From the NCBI RefSeq assembly GCF_022836435.1, contig NZ_BQXC01000001.1, positions 1,500,121 to 1,564,120 of the forward strand: a stretch of DNA of 64,000 bases. The letters are read 5' to 3'. The DNA comes from Nitrosomonas sp. PY1. GTDB lineage: Bacteria > Pseudomonadota > Gammaproteobacteria > Burkholderiales > Nitrosomonadaceae. Position numbers and translations under genes: made by a program. The notes under the pieces are model-generated. The model ran no database searches and was not told where the DNA came from. It saw only the letters and a program-made list of their open reading frames with translations. Shown here piece after piece: positions 37,126 to 47,510 of the stretch (position 1 is its first letter; every line of letters begins with the position of its first letter).

Positions 37126-38457
37126 TCATAGTAAAGCCAAGCGCATATCGGTCAAAACCTCAACTAAATGCGTTGTAAATCTTGCTGCTGAGGCACCGTC
37201 AATCACACGATGGTCATAGGAGAGCGATAACGGCAGCATGAGTCTGGGAACAAATTGTTGATCACGGTAAACTGGCTGGATGCGCGCTTTTGAAACGCCC
37301 AAAATAGCAACCTCTGGTGCATTAATGATAGGCGTAAATGCGGTTCCGCCAATGCCACCCAAGCTTGAAATCGTAAAACTCGCACCTTGCATATCAGTTG
37401 GTTTTAATTTGCCGTCCCGCGCTAAAGCTGCCAGTTCAGATAATTCATTCGCAATTGCAATAATGCCTTTTTGATCAACTTGTTTGATGACAGGAACCAT
37501 CAATCCACTAGGCGTATCGACTGCAAATCCGATATGATAGTAATGCTTGATGATTAGTCCAGTATTACCTTCTACAGAATGATCTAACGATGCATTAAAT
37601 TCCGGGAATTTTTTTAGTGGCGCGATCAATGCCTTCATCAGAAACGCAAGGAAAGTGAGCTTAACCATATCTTTCCGGTTACTTTCATTGAATTCTTTCC
37701 GCATATCTTCCAAATTGGTAATATCGGCTTCATCAAATTGCGTCACATGTGGAATCATAACCCAGTTTCGGTGCAGATTCGAACCAGAAATTTGCTTAAT
37801 ACGCGATAAAGGCTGCAATTCGATTGGGCCAAACTTAGCAAAATTAACTTCCGGCCAAGGTAATAAATTAAGCTCGGTACCAGTGGTACTGCTTGTATTT
37901 CTTGATTTAGATAATTCCGCTTTTACAAATGCTTGTACGTCTTCTTTCAGAATTCTTTGCTTAGGTCCACTACCAACGATCAATTCCAGATTGACACCAA
38001 ATTCACGCGCCAAACGGCGAATCGATGGGCTAGCGTGTGCTTTTACCGGTATGTTTAATGGTGTAGTGGATGATTCTATTGCTTGCGGCAGCGCTGCTTG
38101 GGTTAATGGTACAGATTGTTTTTCGGCTACCACCGGCTGTGATGGCATCGCTGGTTTTTTTTCCGGCGCGCTTTCTTTTTTTTCATCCTGGCGTACCGCT
38201 TCATTTGTGGCGTTTTGCTCAGCTTCAATAGCCAGAATCGCGCTGCCTTCTGATACTTTATCACCGGCCTTAATATAAATTTCTTTGACTACGCCGGAAT
38301 ACGGTGATGGGATTTCTATCGTGGCTTTTTCCGATTCAAGTGTGATTAAAGAATCTTCCTTATTCACTTCGTCACCGACTTTGATCAATATCTCAATCAC
38401 CGGGACATCTTCAAAATCCCCAATATCTGGTATCAGTACTTTCTTTAATTCAGCCAT
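37126..38457 (-). CDS. aceF: Pyruvate dehydrogenase E2, dihydrolipoyllysine acetyltransferase
   Basis: A 443-residue E2 with one lipoyl domain (residues 1-75; lipoyl Lys44 in ESEKATIE), an Ala/Pro/Glu-rich linker, a peripheral E1/E3-binding domain (about 142-178; HASPSIRRLAREFGV) and a C-terminal acetyltransferase with the catalytic SYDHRVIDG. Many related E2 proteins have two or three lipoyl domains; this has one. It accepts acetyl groups from AceE (24 bp upstream) to make acetyl-CoA. The E3 gene (lpd) does not follow. Confidence 0.96.
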   Translation of the reverse strand: MAELKKVLIPDIGDFEDVPVIEILIKVGDEVNKEDSLITLESEKATIEIPSPYSGVVKEIYIKAGDKVSEGSAILAIEAEQNATNEAVRQDEKKESAPEKKPAMPSQPVVAEKQSVPLTQAALPQAIESSTTPLNIPVKAHASPSIRRLAREFGVNLELIVGSGPKQRILKEDVQAFVKAELSKSRNTSSTTGTELNLLPWPEVNFAKFGPIELQPLSRIKQISGSNLHRNWVMIPHVTQFDEADITNLEDMRKEFNESNRKDMVKLTFLAFLMKALIAPLKKFPEFNASLDHSVEGNTGLIIKHYYHIGFAVDTPSGLMVPVIKQVDQKGIIAIANELSELAALARDGKLKPTDMQGASFTISSLGGIGGTAFTPIINAPEVAILGVSKARIQPVYRDQQFVPRLMLPLSLSYDHRVIDGASAARFTTHLVEVLTDMRLALL

Positions 38458-38481
38458 TCTGTCTTTACTTTATTTTACCGT

Positions 38482-41139
38482 CTACACCGTAGTTGGATTT
38501 GGTTTATCAGGGTCAATGCCAAACTTTTGAATCGCTTGAACGACTTTCTCATGAGGGATTTTCCCTTCTTCCGAAAGCGTTTTGAGTGTTGCAACAACAA
38601 TATAATATCGATCAACCTCGAAAAAATGGCGTAATTTCTCGCGTGTATCAGAACGACCGAAACCATCCGTACCTAACACTCGATATTTTCCTGGAACAAA
38701 CTCGCGAATTTGGTCTGCATAAATTTTCATATAATCGCTTGCGGCGATCACAGGACCTTGCCGGTTCTTCAAACAATTCTCAACATGGGAAAATCGTGCC
38801 GATTGATCAGGATGCAACATATTCCAACGTGACACATCTAGCGCTTCGCGCCTTAATTCATTGAAGCTGGTTACACTCCATATATCCGCAGTAATATTGT
38901 ACTCTGCCTCGAGTAATTCAGCCGCCGCAATCACTTCACGCAAAATAGTTCCTGCTCCTAGAAGTTGCACATGCAACTCACCACTGTTACCTCCTTCGCG
39001 TAACAAATACATGCCTTTCAAAATATCATTTTCAGTATTTTCAGGCATTGCAGGATGCTCATAATTCTCATTCATCACCGTAATATAGTAATAAATGTCT
39101 TCTTGTTCTTGATACATGCGACGCAGACCATCTTGAATAATGACTGCAAGCTCATAGCAAAATGCGGGATCATACGATACACAATTAGGGATAGTGGAAG
39201 CAACCAAATGACTGTGCCCATCTTCATGCTGCAATCCCTCACCATTCATGGTAGTACGTCCAGCCGTACCACCAAACAAAAAACCTCGACAACGCAGATC
39301 GCCCGCCGCCCATGCCAAATCACCGACACGTTGAAAACCGAACATAGAATAAAAAATAAAGAAAGGGATCATCTGTACGCCATGTGTGCTATAAGCTGTT
39401 GCGGCAGCAATCCAAGAAGACATAGCGCCTGCTTCATTGATACCCTCTTGCAAGATTTGCCCGTTTTTATCTTCCTTATAGTACATCAATTGATCTGCAT
39501 CTTGCGGCGTATACAATTGCCCAACGGACGACCAAATTCCTAACTGCCTGAACATTCCCTCCATACCGAATGTACGTGATTCGTCGGCCACAATAGGGAC
39601 AACATGTTTACCGATTTTCTTATTTTTAACTAACGTATTGAGAATTCTCACAAAAGCCATCGTGGTCGAAAACTCGTGTCCTGCCTCACTGCCTTTTAAG
39701 AGCGCCTCAAAATCGGACAATGGCGGTATTTCTAGTGGCTGCGCATGCGTCCTACGGCGATGTAGCGCTCCCCCCAATGCTTTTCGACGTTCTTGCATAT
39801 AAACATATTCAGGCGAGTCGCTCGCTAAGGTCAAATAAGGAATTTCATCGATCTTGTCGTCAGGAATATCCAAGCCAAATCGATTACGAAAAGCTTTCAA
39901 TGATGTGGTGCCCATTTTTTTTTGCTGATGTGTGATATTTTGCGCTTCACCAGCCTCTCCCATTCCATACCCCTTGATAGTTTTGGCAAGAATAACGGTA
40001 GGTTGGCCAGTATGCTTCACTGCCTCCGTATAAGCTGCATAAACCTTATAGGGATCATGACCGCCACGATTGAGGCGCCAAATGTCATCGTCCGACATAT
40101 TGGCCACCATTTCTAGCAGCTCTGGGTATTTACCAAAGAAATGTTTTCGCACATACGCACCATCTCTGGATTTGAAAGTCTGATATTCCCCATCCACGCA
40201 TTCCATCATGCGCTTCTGTAACAATCCTCGAGTATCTTTAGCCAACAACGGATCCCAGTATGACCCCCAGATTACTTTGATTACATTCCAGCCAGCGCCA
40301 CGAAATGCGCCTTCTAGTTCTTGAATAATTTTGCCATTGCCACGCACGGGACCATCTAAGCGTTGCAGATTGCAATTAACAACAAAAATGAGGTTATCAA
40401 GCTTCTCACGAGACGCCAGCGAAATCGCCCCCATAGATTCGGGCTCATCCATTTCCCCATCGCCCATAAACGCCCATACTTTTCTATTCTCAGCTTTAAT
40501 CAATCCGCGACTATTCAAGTATTTCATAAAACGGGCTTGATAAATCGCCATCAGAGGACCCAATCCCATTGAAACAGTTGGAAACTGCCAGAAATTAGGC
40601 ATTAGCCATGGATGTGGATAAGAGGATAAGCCGTTACCCCCCGTTTCCTGGCGAAAATTATCCAATTGTTCCTGGCTGAGCTCTCCTAGCAAAAAGGCAT
40701 AGGAGTAAATGCCTGGGGAAGAATGGCCTTGTACATAAACCAGATCACCATCATGCCCTTCAGATGGCGCATGCCAGAAATGATTATAACCAACGTCATA
40801 CAATGTAGCAGCAGAAGCAAAACTAGCAATATGCCCACCGACATTGGTATTTTTATTAGCGCGTAATACCATTGCCAGAGCATTCCAGCGCACATAAGAA
40901 CGAATCCGATGTTCAATCGCATTGTTTCCTGTTGAACGCACTTCTTTGCCAACCGGAATGCTATTGATATAAGCAGTGGTCGCGGTATATGGCAAATAAG
41001 CGCCAGAACGTCGCGCTTTCTCAATTAGTATTTCCAATAAAAAATGCGCGCGTTCCCCCCCTGCATTAGCAATAACAGAATCCAACGCATCCAGCCATTC
41101 CTGTGTTTCTTGCGGGTCAATATCCGGTTGTTGTTCCAT
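38482..41139 (-). CDS. aceE: Pyruvate dehydrogenase E1 (homodimeric type)
   Basis: An 885-residue thiamine-diphosphate enzyme. The ThDP-binding motif GDGEMDEPE...NLIFVVNCN is clear, and other family blocks are HPWLMPNFWQFPTVSMGLG, DADQLMYYKEDKNGQILQEGINEAG and GTDGFGRSDTREKLR. It decarboxylates pyruvate and passes the acetyl group to AceF. It is the first gene of aceE-aceF; folD lies 23 bp upstream on the same strand. Confidence 0.98.
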   Translation of the reverse strand: MEQQPDIDPQETQEWLDALDSVIANAGGERAHFLLEILIEKARRSGAYLPYTATTAYINSIPVGKEVRSTGNNAIEHRIRSYVRWNALAMVLRANKNTNVGGHIASFASAATLYDVGYNHFWHAPSEGHDGDLVYVQGHSSPGIYSYAFLLGELSQEQLDNFRQETGGNGLSSYPHPWLMPNFWQFPTVSMGLGPLMAIYQARFMKYLNSRGLIKAENRKVWAFMGDGEMDEPESMGAISLASREKLDNLIFVVNCNLQRLDGPVRGNGKIIQELEGAFRGAGWNVIKVIWGSYWDPLLAKDTRGLLQKRMMECVDGEYQTFKSRDGAYVRKHFFGKYPELLEMVANMSDDDIWRLNRGGHDPYKVYAAYTEAVKHTGQPTVILAKTIKGYGMGEAGEAQNITHQQKKMGTTSLKAFRNRFGLDIPDDKIDEIPYLTLASDSPEYVYMQERRKALGGALHRRRTHAQPLEIPPLSDFEALLKGSEAGHEFSTTMAFVRILNTLVKNKKIGKHVVPIVADESRTFGMEGMFRQLGIWSSVGQLYTPQDADQLMYYKEDKNGQILQEGINEAGAMSSWIAAATAYSTHGVQMIPFFIFYSMFGFQRVGDLAWAAGDLRCRGFLFGGTAGRTTMNGEGLQHEDGHSHLVASTIPNCVSYDPAFCYELAVIIQDGLRRMYQEQEDIYYYITVMNENYEHPAMPENTENDILKGMYLLREGGNSGELHVQLLGAGTILREVIAAAELLEAEYNITADIWSVTSFNELRREALDVSRWNMLHPDQSARFSHVENCLKNRQGPVIAASDYMKIYADQIREFVPGKYRVLGTDGFGRSDTREKLRHFFEVDRYYIVVATLKTLSEEGKIPHEKVVQAIQKFGIDPDKPNPTTV

Positions 41140-41162
41140 ATTTGATAATATTTAAAATTAAA

Positions 41163-42026
41163 TTATTTTCTTGTGATGTTTGCGCGCTCAGCTGCTAGAA
41201 TCGTGTTGCCCAACAACATAGTAATCGTCATAGGTCCGACACCATTCGGAACCGGAGTGATATAACCGGCCACTTCTTTCACAGACTCAAAATCCACATC
41301 ACCGCACAGCTTCCCGTCCGGCAATCGATTAATACCTACATCAATCACTGCAGCACCTGGTTTTACCATTGCGGCGTTAATCATGCGAGGTTTACCGACC
41401 GCGACAACAAGAATATCAGCGCTGCGAGTAAAATCAGGTAAGTTACGTGTTTTGGAATTACATATTGTCACAGTAGCACCTTGCTCCAACAACATAAATG
41501 CCATCGGTTTACCAACAATATTACTACGACCGATGACCACTGCATGGCGACCCTCGATCGGAATACGATTGCGATGTAGCATTTCCATGATACCAGCTGG
41601 CGTGCAAGGTGAAAAAAGGCTATTGCCCGTCACCAAAGCACCCACATTGTACAAATGAAATCCATCGACATCTTTTTCGACTGCAATCGCACTAATCACC
41701 CGATTATTTTCGAAATACATCGGTAGCGGCAATTGAACCAAAATACCATGAATATTGGTATTCTCATTTAGTGAATGAATACATTGCAAAACCTCGGCTT
41801 GCGATGCGTCACTTTGAAAACGATGTACTTCCGAATAAATTCCGGCTTCGCTGCACGCTTTCACCTTGTTCTTGACATAAATGCTCGATGCAGGGTCTTC
41901 ACCCACAATAATAACAGCCAAACCCGGCTTTATACCTTGTTTTATTAACTGTTCAGCACGAGACTTCCATTCTAGGCGAACCAATTCAGCTAATTTCTTA
42001 CCGTCGATAATCTGCACATTATTCAT
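41163..42026 (-). CDS. folD: Bifunctional methylene-THF dehydrogenase / methenyl-THF cyclohydrolase
   Basis: A 287-residue FolD. The active-site Lys is in [17 protein letters not shown], with the QLPLP segment, the KDVDGFH motif, the nucleotide-binding GRSNIVGKP and the C-terminal [15 protein letters not shown]. It interconverts methylene-, methenyl- and formyl-tetrahydrofolate, feeding MetF (encoded one gene away) with methylene-THF. It is followed closely by aceE. Confidence 0.97.
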   Translation of the reverse strand: MNNVQIIDGKKLAELVRLEWKSRAEQLIKQGIKPGLAVIIVGEDPASSIYVKNKVKACSEAGIYSEVHRFQSDASQAEVLQCIHSLNENTNIHGILVQLPLPMYFENNRVISAIAVEKDVDGFHLYNVGALVTGNSLFSPCTPAGIMEMLHRNRIPIEGRHAVVIGRSNIVGKPMAFMLLEQGATVTICNSKTRNLPDFTRSADILVVAVGKPRMINAAMVKPGAAVIDVGINRLPDGKLCGDVDFESVKEVAGYITPVPNGVGPMTITMLLGNTILAAERANITRK

Positions 42027-42102
42027 TTATTATTAGAATGTACAATTAATTGATAATGCCATCATTCAACAACGTACAAATAAATTAGCACAATACAAAA
42101 TA

Positions 42103-42807
42103 TCAAGCATCTTGTTTCAACCGTTGCGCTTTCTTAATTTTTGAGCGGTACATCAAGATGCCAATTAAAAATACCGGGATCACGAATAATGCTGCGGCTA
42201 TCAATCCAGCGGCGAGTATTGCGATCGCACTATTTCCTGGCATAAACAAAGTAACAAACCAAATCACTACGAATGCAATCGATAAGCCGCCATAGAGCAT
42301 AATTTTGCGAAATCGATCATATATCCGCCAGAAATCGCCTGAAACCTGCATGTCATCCACATAATGATCGAATATTTCGGCCAAGCTGTTATCATCTGGT
42401 TCAGATTCATAACCAACTGCGACTGCCAAGGCGTTGCGATCATCTTCTACTTTTGACATTTTTCGAAGAAACTCAATCCGCTTATCCGCCTGACGTTTAC
42501 TTAAGCCATCTTGAATCAAATTAGCTTTCAGCGCTGAAAACGCCAGTTCGCGCGCATCATTTGAGTTATTTCCCAAAGTTTCAGCATGACGCCACATCAC
42601 ACCTAACAGGTACAATTGCGTCATCAATCCTTGAAACTCGGGCGCAAAATCGTAGCCTTTATCTTTAATGCGCTCAAGCTGCTTTGCGATAACCGCTTGC
42701 GCATGCTCAATACATTGACTGATCGTTGATGCATCCGCCACCACAACCTTAGGATTCAATTGCCCTTCATTTGATTTACCAGAATCACTAATTACTTCTT
42801 TTTTCAT
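42103..42807 (-). CDS. Predicted membrane protein of unknown function
   Basis: A 234-residue protein. The first 165 residues are soluble and largely helical (KVVVADASTISQCIEHAQ..., with several charged helices). Two membrane helices follow (about 168-190 and 194-219), and a short basic tail (KIKKAQRLKQDA) ends it. I recognise no family. It sits between metF and folD with 75-180 bp gaps; a folate or methyl-cycle link rests on position only. Confidence 0.75.
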   Translation of the reverse strand: MKKEVISDSGKSNEGQLNPKVVVADASTISQCIEHAQAVIAKQLERIKDKGYDFAPEFQGLMTQLYLLGVMWRHAETLGNNSNDARELAFSALKANLIQDGLSKRQADKRIEFLRKMSKVEDDRNALAVAVGYESEPDDNSLAEIFDHYVDDMQVSGDFWRIYDRFRKIMLYGGLSIAFVVIWFVTLFMPGNSAIAILAAGLIAAALFVIPVFLIGILMYRSKIKKAQRLKQDA

Positions 42808-42987
42808 TTAAATTCCTATGCATTGCTGTCCCCAGAGACGATTTGTATTATATACCGGCTAAGTATCTCGATACTTAGAAAAAATAATTTATGGATTGAA
42901 TCAAAGTTAACACAAAGGGATCGAAAATGATCTCTGGGTCGAGCTTAAATAATAAAATTAATATCTGGATCGCGCTATGACTTAATC

Positions 42988-43842
42988 TTAATCGTTTTTA
43001 AGATTAAGTCGCTGGCAAATCGCAGAAGTCAAGCCAGCCGAGTTTAACGTATAGAAATGCAATCCTGGTGCACCCGCTGCCAATAATCGCTCACATAAAT
43101 CTGTGACTACATCCAATCCAAAAGCGTGAATCGAATCGATATCATCAGAATAATTTTCTAATTTTTTACGTATCCATCGCGGAATCTCCGCACCACATGT
43201 ATCTGAGAATCTGGTCAATTGAGAAAACTTGTTAATCGGCATGATTCCTGGAACCACCGGAACATTTAATTGAGCAACTTCACACAGCTCTATGAAATGA
43301 TAATAAGCATCTGCATTATAGAAATACTGAGTAATGGCCGAATTGGCTCCCGCTTCAATTTTTCGCCTAAAATTTTCAAAATCAGCTTGAGCCGAACGAG
43401 CTTGGGGATGATATTCCGGGTAAGCTGCCACATCAATATGAAACCAATCTCCAAATTCTTGCCGAACAAAAGCAACCAATTCGCTTGCATAACGAAACTC
43501 ACCTGCTTGCGCCATTCCAGATGGAAGATCGCCTCGCAGCGCCACAATATGCCGAATGCTCGCTTGATAATATTTCTCTAATATCTCTAGAATATTGTTC
43601 CGGGTCGATCCAATACAAGACAGATGCGGTGCAACCACATAACCTTTTGCTTTCATTTCCAGTACAGTTTCCAGAGTACGCTCTCGAGTCGATCCTCCAG
43701 CACCGAAAGTTACCGAAAAAAACTTAGGGTGATACTGAGCAAGTCGACTGCAAGCTAATCGAAGCTTTTCGACTCCTTCAGCTGTTTGAGGCGGGAAACA
43801 CTCAAAGCTGTATGTAACAGGGAATTTTTTTTGTGAATCCAT
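42988..43842 (-). CDS. metF: Methylenetetrahydrofolate reductase
   Basis: A 284-residue FAD enzyme that reduces methylene-THF to methyl-THF, the methyl donor for methionine. Visible blocks are YSFECFPPQTAEG (catalytic Glu), SVTFGAGGSTRE, HIVALRGDLP (FAD/folate), VAAYPEYHPQA and GANSAITQYFYNAD. It lies 77 bp downstream of ahcY on the same strand, so it may share the SAH-riboswitch-controlled transcript. Confidence 0.96.
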   Translation of the reverse strand: MDSQKKFPVTYSFECFPPQTAEGVEKLRLACSRLAQYHPKFFSVTFGAGGSTRERTLETVLEMKAKGYVVAPHLSCIGSTRNNILEILEKYYQASIRHIVALRGDLPSGMAQAGEFRYASELVAFVRQEFGDWFHIDVAAYPEYHPQARSAQADFENFRRKIEAGANSAITQYFYNADAYYHFIELCEVAQLNVPVVPGIMPINKFSQLTRFSDTCGAEIPRWIRKKLENYSDDIDSIHAFGLDVVTDLCERLLAAGAPGLHFYTLNSAGLTSAICQRLNLKND

Positions 43843-43919
43843 TTTCCATAAACCTTTTATGCGAGCCTTAAATTAACTCGCATAATCATCAATGTAACAA
43901 AATGACAAGTACGAAATTA

Positions 43920-45353
43920 TCAATAACGATACATTGCTGGCTTATAGGGCCCGTTTTTATCCAATCCGAGATACTTGGATTGTTCATCTGTGAGTTCGGT
44001 TAGCTTTGCACCAAGCTTCCCAAGGTGCAAGCGTGCAACTTTTTCATCTAAGGATTTAGGTAACACATACACACTTTTCTCATATTTCGCGCCGTTTTGC
44101 CACAACTCCATTTGCGCCAATACTTGATTAGTGAATGAACTTGACATCACAAAAGACGGATGTCCCGTTGCACAACCTAAATTAACCAGGCGACCTTGCG
44201 CTAAAACAATAATACGGCGACCGGTAGGAAACAACACATGATCAACTTGAGGCTTGATATTTTCCCACGAATATTTTTGAATCGAAGCGATATCGATCTC
44301 TGAGTCAAAATGACCTATATTACAAACAATCGCCTGATCTTTCATTTTTAGCATGTGATCATGGGTGATCACGCGCAAATTACCGGTTGCCGTAACAAAG
44401 ATATCGGCTTGCTCACAAGCGCTATCCATAGTAACAACGCGATACCCTTCCATAGCGGCCTGCAAAGCGCAAATCGGATCAATTTCGGTAATCCAAACTG
44501 TTGCACCTAAACCGCGTAATGATTGCGCACAACCCTTACCGACATCTCCATACCCGCATACGACAGCAATTTTTCCTGCAATCATTACATCGGTAGCTCG
44601 TTTGATACCATCAACCAAAGATTCTCTACAGCCATAGAGATTATCGAATTTAGATTTTGTAACAGAATCATTGACATTAAATGCAGGAAAGGGAAGTTCG
44701 CCATTTTTTTGCATTTCGTATAAACGATGCACGCCGGTTGTCGTTTCTTCAGTTACGCCACGAATTCTGGCCAGATTTCGCGAATACCAATGGCGATCAG
44801 AAGTCAATTTGCTTTTTATCGATGCAAATAACGCAGTTTCTTCTTCATTAGTAGGATGATCAATGAGAGTCGGATTTTTTTCAGCTCGGGCACCAAGAAT
44901 CAACAATAAAGTAGCATCACCCCCATCATCCAAGATCATATTGGCACCTTCAGTCTGTCCACCCCCCCCCCATTCAAAAATGCGGTGCGCATAATCCCAA
45001 TAATCTTTTAGCGACTCACCCTTATAAGCAAAAACAGGGATACCTTTTGCTGCAATCGCAGCAGCGGCATGATCTTGCGTAGAAAAAATATTACAGGAAG
45101 CCCAGCGCACTTGCGCGCCAAGCACCACAAGCGTCTCAATAAGTACCGCTGTTTGAATAGTCATATGTAAAGAACCGGCAATACGCGCGCCAGTCAGCGG
45201 TTTTTGATCAGCGTATTCAGCACGTAATGCCATCAAACCAGGCATCTCAGTTTCTGCAATCGCTATTTCTTTACGCCCCCACTCAGCCAGGGATATATCG
45301 GCAACTTTATAGTCAATAAATGAACCAACCTCAGGATTGAGCACAGCGTTCAT
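43920..45353 (-). CDS. ahcY: Adenosylhomocysteinase (SAH hydrolase)
   Basis: A 477-residue NAD-dependent enzyme that splits S-adenosylhomocysteine into adenosine and homocysteine. Visible features are the substrate region [43 protein letters not shown], the NAD-binding [11 protein letters not shown] and the C-terminal [10 protein letters not shown] (Lys and Tyr reaching the NAD). The ATG at 45353 follows TAAGGAG. Codons for EWGGGGQ contain ten consecutive G (44962-44971 on the plus strand as C). Where many relatives read EW-D-GG, this has a Gly run, so slippage or an assembly error is possible. A SAH riboswitch precedes it. Confidence 0.97.
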   Translation of the reverse strand: MNAVLNPEVGSFIDYKVADISLAEWGRKEIAIAETEMPGLMALRAEYADQKPLTGARIAGSLHMTIQTAVLIETLVVLGAQVRWASCNIFSTQDHAAAAIAAKGIPVFAYKGESLKDYWDYAHRIFEWGGGGQTEGANMILDDGGDATLLLILGARAEKNPTLIDHPTNEEETALFASIKSKLTSDRHWYSRNLARIRGVTEETTTGVHRLYEMQKNGELPFPAFNVNDSVTKSKFDNLYGCRESLVDGIKRATDVMIAGKIAVVCGYGDVGKGCAQSLRGLGATVWITEIDPICALQAAMEGYRVVTMDSACEQADIFVTATGNLRVITHDHMLKMKDQAIVCNIGHFDSEIDIASIQKYSWENIKPQVDHVLFPTGRRIIVLAQGRLVNLGCATGHPSFVMSSSFTNQVLAQMELWQNGAKYEKSVYVLPKSLDEKVARLHLGKLGAKLTELTDEQSKYLGLDKNGPYKPAMYRY

Positions 45354-45377
45354 AATTAATCTCCTTAACAATATGAA

Positions 45378-45445
45378 CGAGCGCCGTTGTAACGATATCT
45401 TCGATACCAAGCCTCACGAGAAAAACCGTTGCAGCGCTCCTTGAT
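45378..45445 (-). ncRNA. SAH riboswitch in front of ahcY
   Basis: On the minus strand GAGCGC (45439-45434) pairs with GCGCTC (45384-45379) to form the outer helix. CAAG (45443-45440) can pair with CTTG (45411-45408) to form the pseudoknot of the SAH riboswitch. The order, the AGGAGCGCTGCAACGG and GAGGCTTGG blocks and the position just before ahcY match the known family. The usual CGAG:CTCG pair is here CAAG:CTTG, a compensatory change that supports the structure. The element lies about 25 bp before the ahcY start and would turn expression on when SAH accumulates. Confidence 0.93.
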
Positions 45446-45514
45446 ATGTCAGAAAAACTTCAGGGGTTATTGCACTAAATATAACCTCGATAAATTGATA
45501 AAAACAATCGGAGC

Positions 45515-46678
45515 TTACAACCCCGCATCTGCGCGGAGCTGTTCTGCTTTGTCGATACGTTCCCATGTAAAGTCATCATCATCACGACCAAAGTGTCCAT
45601 AAGCGGCTGTTTTTGTGTAAATAGGACGTAACAAATCAAGCTCATGGATAATTCCACGTGGGCGCAAATCAAAATGCTTTTCGATCAGCTGTATTATTTT
45701 TTCATCATCGATCTTACCAGTTCCGAAAGTATTTACCATTAATGAAACTGGTTTTGCAACGCCTATCGCATACGCAACTTGTATCTGGCATTTATTGGCA
45801 ATGCCCGCAGCAACGATATTTTTTGCAACATAGCGTCCGGCATAGGTTGCAGAGCGATCTACCTTAGAAGGATCTTTTCCAGAAAATGCACCCCCACCAT
45901 GAGGTGCACTACCACCATAACTATCAACGATGATCTTGCGCCCTGTTAACCCGCAATCCCCCATTGGCCCACCCACCACAAAACGACCAGTTGGATTAAC
46001 CAAATATTGAATGTCAGAACCGATCATTTCTTCTGGCAATACCGGTTTAATGATTTCCTCAATCACAGCGGACTTTAAATCTTGATAAGCAATTTCAGGA
46101 TCATGCTGTGTTGAAATCACAATCGTTTCAATACACTTCGGCTTGCCATTCTGGTAACGAATAGAAACCTGCGATTTTGCATCCGGGCGTAACCACGATA
46201 GACGACCATTTTTCCTTAATTCCGCTTGCCGCTCAACAAGACGGTGCGCATAAAAAATCGGCATTGGCATGAATTGTGGTGTTTCATCACAAGCGAAACC
46301 AAACATTAGGCCCTGGTCACCAGCACCTTGATCCATCTCTTCCTCTTTAGAACGATCGACACCTTGTGCAATATCCGGAGATTGTTTATTGAAGGCTGTT
46401 AAAACTGCACACGTAGTCGAATCAAAGCCAACATTTGAACTGGTATAGCCAATATTCTTAATTGTTTCGCGCGCAATAATATTGTAATCAACTGATGCGT
46501 GTGTCGTGATTTCTCCCGACAACACGATTAAGCCCGTGCTACACAACGTTTCACATGCCACTCGGGCATTCTTATCTTGCATCAAAATTGCATCTAGGAC
46601 AGCATCAGAAATTTGGTCTGCAACCTTGTCAGGATGACCTTCTGAGACCGACTCAGAGGTAAAAAGATAATTATTCAT
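45515..46678 (-). CDS. metK: S-adenosylmethionine synthetase
   Basis: A 387-residue enzyme that makes SAM from methionine and ATP. The family motifs are present: [45 protein letters not shown] and a final KAEQLR region. It is upstream of ahcY on the same strand with 160 bp between; the SAH riboswitch occupies part of that gap. No Shine-Dalgarno sequence precedes its ATG. Confidence 0.98.
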   Translation of the reverse strand: MNNYLFTSESVSEGHPDKVADQISDAVLDAILMQDKNARVACETLCSTGLIVLSGEITTHASVDYNIIARETIKNIGYTSSNVGFDSTTCAVLTAFNKQSPDIAQGVDRSKEEEMDQGAGDQGLMFGFACDETPQFMPMPIFYAHRLVERQAELRKNGRLSWLRPDAKSQVSIRYQNGKPKCIETIVISTQHDPEIAYQDLKSAVIEEIIKPVLPEEMIGSDIQYLVNPTGRFVVGGPMGDCGLTGRKIIVDSYGGSAPHGGGAFSGKDPSKVDRSATYAGRYVAKNIVAAGIANKCQIQVAYAIGVAKPVSLMVNTFGTGKIDDEKIIQLIEKHFDLRPRGIIHELDLLRPIYTKTAAYGHFGRDDDDFTWERIDKAEQLRADAGL

Positions 46679-46689
46679 AGAAATAAGGG

Positions 46690-46732
46690 GCGATATATTC
46701 GTAAAAGCTGGAAAAACCGTGAAGTATATCGC
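46690..46732 (-). promoter_or_regulatory. Inverted repeat in the metK leader
   Basis: GCGATATA and TATATCGC (8 bp, perfect) flank a 27-base loop and end 11 bases before the metK ATG, just where a ribosome-binding site would be expected; none is visible. The structure does not fit a SAM riboswitch I know. It could control metK translation, or be a protein-binding site. Confidence 0.4.
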
Positions 46733-46951
46733 TTCCTAAACTATATTTGCTATATTTGAAATATCGAAATGAAAACTAAAAGTGTTACTGCCCTATTTTG
46801 TATGAATCAATCATCATATCGTCACGGGCATGAGAACACACGATAAAGAGATATAGGTAAATAATATCAAAGCGATATGAAAATTGGATAGCTATACCTT
46901 TCTAATTTCTCACACCATGCAAGCTCTGATACTTTACAAAAAAGACATTCG

Positions 46952-47479
46952 TTAGGTTAGCTTCTTCTCAAAATACGTAATTGTTAATCCGGAAACTTTC
47001 GGGATGCCCAAATTTACCGGACACAAGTCAATTTTACCTGTTGGGTAATAACCCCTTCGGCGATAAAATGCGATCAATTCTGGTCTTTGCGATACGACAA
47101 ACATCACAAGCTTGTGTACTTGCATTTGATCTGCAGCAAAAGCTTCAACTCGATCCAAAATATATTTCCCTAGTCCTTGTCCTTGAAAATTAGGATGAAC
47201 GGAGAAAAAACCCAGGTAAGCAACAGCGTTTATGTGCTTTCTTATATGAGCGCATGCGATTAATCGTTGCAACTGATTAATCGCAAAAAAATGTGTATTC
47301 GGTTCCATCAAGGTTAATTCTATTTCTTGAAGGGTTGTTCTATTCCCTCGAATAATAGATGACTCATTGGTCCACCCTTGTTCACCGCGATAAGCCAAGT
47401 TAACCAAATCACAAATTTCCTGTGCTTGGCTAGCATTTGCTTTTTGAAAAAGCAAATCGCAAGGATCGACTAAGCCCAT
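46952..47479 (-). CDS. GNAT-family N-acetyltransferase
   Basis: A 175-residue protein with the GNAT core: AYLGFFSVHPNFQGQGLGKYILDRVEAFA contains the acetyl-CoA-binding Q-x-x-G-x-G/A loop, and VSQRPELIAFYRRRGYYPTG is the following strand-helix. The substrate is unknown. It is monocistronic, with 273 bp to metK and about 30 bp to the SirB-like gene upstream. Confidence 0.9.
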   Translation of the reverse strand: MGLVDPCDLLFQKANASQAQEICDLVNLAYRGEQGWTNESSIIRGNRTTLQEIELTLMEPNTHFFAINQLQRLIACAHIRKHINAVAYLGFFSVHPNFQGQGLGKYILDRVEAFAADQMQVHKLVMFVVSQRPELIAFYRRRGYYPTGKIDLCPVNLGIPKVSGLTITYFEKKLT

Positions 47480-47510
47480 AGTGCAAGAACAAACACAGTA
47501 ACCTTACAAC

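Noticed and set aside
44365-44859. Plus-strand ORFs opposite ahcY as genes
   Set aside because: Shadows of the ahcY coding sequence, without ribosome-binding sites or recognisable domains.
46679-46951. A SAM riboswitch in the metK leader
   Set aside because: No conserved SAM-I, SAM-II or related sequence blocks were found; only one short inverted repeat is present.
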